DNA of 9,064 nt from contig JAEYTV010000423.1 of assembly GCA_023433855.1 (NCBI GenBank), forward strand, positions 1 to 9,064, read 5' to 3'. Under the pieces are notes generated by a model, which did no database searches, was not told the DNA's origin, and worked only from the letters and a program-made list of their open reading frames with translations. A program made the position numbers and the translations under genes. The stretch comes from Pseudomonadota bacterium (GTDB taxonomy: Bacteria; Pseudomonadota; Alphaproteobacteria; Rhizobiales; Rhizobiaceae). Each line of letters begins with the position of its first letter. The first letter of the stretch is position 1. Shown one piece after another: positions 6,195 to 9,064 of the stretch.

Positions 6195-8021
6195 TCACTC
6201 GACGGTGACGGATTTCGCAAGGTTCCTAGGCTGATCGACGTCCGTGCCCATGAATACAGCGGTGTGATAGGCAAGCAGCTGTACCGGCAGGGAGAAGATC
6301 ATAGGCGCTATGATCTCGTCGACTTCAGGCAGCACGATCGTCGCCATGGTGGGGAGCTTCGAAGCGGCTGCTCCCTTCTCGTCGGTGATGAAGATAATCT
6401 TGCCGCCTCTTGCCGCGACTTCCTGCATATTGGAGACGGTCTTTTCGAAGAAGCGGTCATGCGGCGCGATGACGATCACCGGCATGTTTTCGTCGATCAA
6501 CGCGATCGGTCCGTGCTTCAGCTCGCCGGCCGCATAACCCTCGGCATGGATATAGGAGATTTCCTTGAGCTTGAGGGCCCCTTCGAGTGCGAGCGGGAAG
6601 CTCGTTCCCCGGCCGAGATAGAGCACGTCCTTGTAGCGGGAAAGATCCCGGGACAGAGTTTCGATCTGCGGCTGGACCTCGTGAAGCACGCGGCTCATGA
6701 TGCGTGGCATCTCCATGAGATGCCGAACAAGCTCCTTTTCCTGGAAGGCCGTGAGGGTGCCACGGGCCTTGCCGGCGCTGATCGAAAGAGCGGCCAAAGC
6801 GGCCAGCTGACAGGTGAATGCCTTGGTCGAGGCGACGCCGATCTCGGGTCCGGCGAGGATCGGGAACACGACGTCTGCCTCCCTTGCGATCGTCGATTCG
6901 TTGACGTTCACGATCGCGCCGATCTTCAGCCCGTGATCCTTGCAATATCTCAGCGAGGCGAGTGTATCCGCCGTCTCGCCCGACTGCGAGATGAACAAGG
7001 CCGCCTGCGTTGGCGCCAGTGGCAGTTCCCGGTAGCGGAATTCGGAAGCGACATCAGCCTCCACCGGCAACCGTGCATAGCGTTCGAACCAATATTTGCC
7101 GACGAGGCCAGAAAGATACGCCGTGCCGCAGGCGGACATCACCAGGCCGGATATGCCGCCAAAATCGATCGCCGTCTGGCTGGTTTTCACCGTGCCGGTC
7201 GGAAAATCGATGTAATGGCTGAGAGCACGGGAGATGATCTCGGGCTGTTCATAGATCTCCTTCTCCATGAAGTGACGATGGTTGCCCTTGTCCACCAGGA
7301 AGGCCGTGACCTGCGAGATCTGGCTGTGGCGCGTCACCGGTTTGCCGTCGTAGTCGATGATCTCGACGCTGTTGTTGGTCAGGATCGCGCAGTCGCCATC
7401 GACAAGATAGGTGATCTCGTTGGTGAACGGCGACAGAGCGATCGCATCCGAACCGAGAAACATCTCTCCCCGTCCGTGCCCGATCGCCAGCGGCGGACCC
7501 GACCGTGCCGCCATGATCGTCGTCGGATCATCCTGGAACATCACGGCGAGGGCATAGGCTCCGCTTACCCGATTCAGCATGGCCAGCATGGCTGAGCGAT
7601 GGTCGAGACCGACGCGCCGATAGTGGGCGAGAAGATGGGCAACAACCTCGGTATCCGTCTGGCTTTCGAAAACCGCCCCCTCGGCGAGCAGTTCTTCCTT
7701 CAGTTCGGAGAAGTTCTCGATGATGCCGTTGTGGACGACGGCTATGCCGTCGACAAAATGGGGATGCGCATTGGCTTCATTCGGCACGCCATGGGTTGCC
7801 CAGCGCGTGTGGGCGATGCCGATCGTTCCCGGGAGCGGATGTTCATCGAGCTTCTTCTCGAGGTTGAAGAGCTTGCCTTCCGCACGGCGGCGGGCGAGCT
7901 TCCCGTGGTCGATCGTGGCAACGCCCGCGGAATCATAGCCACGGTATTCCAGCCGGCGCAGGGCCTGGACCAGCCTTTCCGCGACCGGCTCTTTTCCAAC
8001 GATCCCGACAATCCCGCACAT
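6195..8021 (-). CDS. glmS: Glutamine--fructose-6-phosphate aminotransferase (isomerizing)
   Basis: GlmS converts fructose-6-phosphate and glutamine to glucosamine-6-phosphate and glutamate, the committed step to UDP-GlcNAc. The 608-residue protein is the standard length. The N-terminal glutaminase domain (about 1-220) starts with the nucleophile Cys2 in MCGIVG and carries HTRWATHG at 71-78, HNG at 98-100 and Asp123 in QTDTE. Two SIS sugar-phosphate domains follow (about 290-420 and 460-590) with SACGT at 296-300, SQSGET at 345-350, STKAF at 398-402, Glu487 and His503. The C-terminal tail ends LAKSVTVE, with Lys603 as the Schiff-base residue. The start must be the ATG at 8021, because Cys2 becomes the N-terminal catalytic residue after Met removal; an in-frame ATG at 8084 is rejected. 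A purine-rich AGGAGAGGG lies just upstream. It is 108 bases after glmU, in the same direction, so probably co-transcribed. All catalytic residues I could check are present. Confidence 0.99.
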   Translation of the reverse strand: MCGIVGIVGKEPVAERLVQALRRLEYRGYDSAGVATIDHGKLARRRAEGKLFNLEKKLDEHPLPGTIGIAHTRWATHGVPNEANAHPHFVDGIAVVHNGIIENFSELKEELLAEGAVFESQTDTEVVAHLLAHYRRVGLDHRSAMLAMLNRVSGAYALAVMFQDDPTTIMAARSGPPLAIGHGRGEMFLGSDAIALSPFTNEITYLVDGDCAILTNNSVEIIDYDGKPVTRHSQISQVTAFLVDKGNHRHFMEKEIYEQPEIISRALSHYIDFPTGTVKTSQTAIDFGGISGLVMSACGTAYLSGLVGKYWFERYARLPVEADVASEFRYRELPLAPTQAALFISQSGETADTLASLRYCKDHGLKIGAIVNVNESTIAREADVVFPILAGPEIGVASTKAFTCQLAALAALSISAGKARGTLTAFQEKELVRHLMEMPRIMSRVLHEVQPQIETLSRDLSRYKDVLYLGRGTSFPLALEGALKLKEISYIHAEGYAAGELKHGPIALIDENMPVIVIAPHDRFFEKTVSNMQEVAARGGKIIFITDEKGAAASKLPTMATIVLPEVDEIIAPMIFSLPVQLLAYHTAVFMGTDVDQPRNLAKSVTVE

Positions 8022-8129
8022 GAACCACCCTCTCCTAGTATAGAGACCCGCGCGGTGTCCTATCCGATCGGCTCTTCCGCGCAACCAGCCGCCCGGTCAC
8101 TTTCGATGACTTACCGTAACGCACCGACG

Positions 8130-9023
8130 TTAGGAGCCGCTCGACGCCTTCTTCGCTGCCTTGAACGCCAGCGCGCGCTCGCGGATCGCCCTGGCGCGTT
8201 CCGGTTTGACTTCCTGGCGTGCGCGGCCCAGCGCGAGGGCATCATCCGGCACATCTTCGGTGATCACGCTCCCGGAGGCAATGTAGGCGCCATCTCCGAT
8301 CGAAACCGGAGCAACCAGCGAGGAATTCGAACCTATGAAGGAATTTGCCCCGATGCGGGTCACGTGCTTGTTGATCCCGTCGTAGTTACAGGTGATCGTG
8401 CCGGCGCCGATATTGGCGCGCGATCCCACGAATGCGTCGCCTATATAGGTCAGGTGGTTGACCTTGGCGCCCTCGCCGATTTCCGAGTTCTTTACCTCGC
8501 AGAAGTTCCCGACCTTGGCGTGGACGAGCAGGTTTGCACCCGGCCGCAGGCGTGCAAAGGGGCCGACTTCCGCGTCAGCACCTATCCGCGCGCCTTCGAT
8601 ATGGGAAAACGAATGGATGGTGGCGCCCGCGCCCACGGTGACACGCGGGCCGAAAAAGACGTTTGGCTCGATCACGGCGTCCTGGGCGATCTCCGTGTCA
8701 TAGGACAGGAACACAGTCTCGGGTGCGATCATGGTGACGCCGGAGAGCATCAGCTCGTGCCGGCGGCGGTCTTGCCAGAGCCGTTCAAGCACCGCCAGCT
8801 CGGCGCGATTGTTGCAGCCGGCAACTTCCGTCTCCGGAGCGTCGACAACGACGACCTTGCCGCCCCTCGCCCGTGCGATCTCGACGATATCCGTCAGGTA
8901 ATACTCGCCCTTGGCGTTGTTGTTGCCGATCTTGTCGAGCAGCGCCAGCGCCTTGCGTCCATCGATGGCCATCAGTCCGCTGTTGCACCAGGTGATGGCA
9001 CGTTCTTCCGGAGTGGCGTCCAT
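8130..9023 (-). CDS. glmU: Bifunctional GlmU: GlcNAc-1-P uridyltransferase / GlcN-1-P acetyltransferase (5' part missing, in-frame stop near edge)
   Basis: GlmU acetylates glucosamine-1-phosphate and then forms UDP-GlcNAc. The open frame here gives 297 residues of a protein that is normally about 455. It begins inside the uridyltransferase domain, at a segment containing the substrate-binding WCNSG (Asn14) and [12 protein letters not shown], with the metal-site region GCNNR at 69-73. The left-handed beta-helix acetyltransferase domain runs from about 100 to 270 with isoleucine/valine-rich hexapeptide repeats, RLRPGA at 158-163, catalytic His190 in NHLTYIGDA and the [13 protein letters not shown] signature at 204-216. 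About 155 N-terminal residues, including the LAAGxGTRM nucleotide loop, lie beyond the right edge. The ATG at 9023 is only the first in-frame Met, not a credible start: it lacks a ribosome binding site and sits mid-domain. A TAA at 9029-9027 interrupts the frame, although upstream codons still read GELTAI like GlmU (see findings). The C-terminal half appears intact. Confidence 0.93.
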   Translation of the reverse strand: MDATPEERAITWCNSGLMAIDGRKALALLDKIGNNNAKGEYYLTDIVEIARARGGKVVVVDAPETEVAGCNNRAELAVLERLWQDRRRHELMLSGVTMIAPETVFLSYDTEIAQDAVIEPNVFFGPRVTVGAGATIHSFSHIEGARIGADAEVGPFARLRPGANLLVHAKVGNFCEVKNSEIGEGAKVNHLTYIGDAFVGSRANIGAGTITCNYDGINKHVTRIGANSFIGSNSSLVAPVSIGDGAYIASGSVITEDVPDDALALGRARQEVKPERARAIRERALAFKAAKKASSGS

Positions 9024-9064
9024 CTGTTACCCGATCGCCGTCAGCTCACCCAGTCTCATATACA

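Noticed and set aside
5733..7595. 620-codon plus-strand open frame antisense to glmS and the 5' part of the DUF502 gene
   Set aside because: Again in codon register with both genes (all three share the same frame modulo 3). It runs through the intergenic gap by chance and shows no recognisable domain.
8022..8084. N-terminal extension of GlmS by 21 residues
   Set aside because: GlmS needs Cys2 exposed after Met removal, which fixes the start at 8021, where a purine-rich ribosome binding site is present.
8022..8129. glmS ribozyme/riboswitch, or a strong internal promoter with TATACT (minus strand, 8042-8037)
   Set aside because: The glmS ribozyme is a feature of Firmicutes-type bacteria and is longer than this gap; no such fold is evident. 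TATACT resembles a -10 but has no acceptable -35 at 16-18 bases.

Overview
The window is chromosomal housekeeping DNA from an alphaproteobacterium, most likely Rhizobiales/Rhizobiaceae-like. The evidence is high GC content with avoidance of TTA, CTA and TCA codons, protein sequences that read like rhizobial Mfd, RecG, GlmS and GlmU, and a GTTC-N7-GTTC motif of the kind bound by alphaproteobacterial LexA. The gene order glmU, glmS, DUF502, recG, sdhE, mfd also fits that group. The taxonomic call is an inference from remembered family sequences, not from a search.

Layout from left to right: (1) bases 1-2881, minus strand, mfd, missing its 3' end at the left window edge; (2) 2878-3207, minus strand, sdhE, overlapping the mfd start by ATGA; (3) 3208-3295, an 88-base divergent intergenic region with a candidate LexA (SOS) box, a candidate sdhE-mfd promoter and a 16-base inverted repeat; (4) 3296-5404, plus strand, recG; (5) 5391-6101, minus strand, a DUF502 membrane protein that converges on recG with a 14-base overlap; (6) 6195-8021, minus strand, glmS; (7) 8130 to the right edge, minus strand, the 3' two-thirds of glmU. 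No gap exceeds 110 bases. I see no RNA genes, mobile elements, CRISPR arrays or phage sequence.

Two functional themes meet here. GlmS and GlmU carry out the first and last steps from fructose-6-phosphate to UDP-N-acetylglucosamine, the precursor of peptidoglycan and lipid A; DUF502 follows on the same strand. Mfd and RecG are related SF2 DNA translocases that deal with stalled RNA polymerase and stalled replication forks. They are transcribed divergently from one short region, with the small flavinylation factor SdhE as the first gene of the mfd unit.

I found no new multi-gene system. The most useful observations are the perfect GTTC-N7-GTTC direct repeat in the recG/sdhE-mfd promoter region, and an in-frame stop codon in glmU 36-38 bases from the right window edge, in a stretch that still partly resembles GlmU. 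The latter looks more like end-of-contig sequence error than biology. Several very long antisense open frames are explained by codon bias and were rejected.
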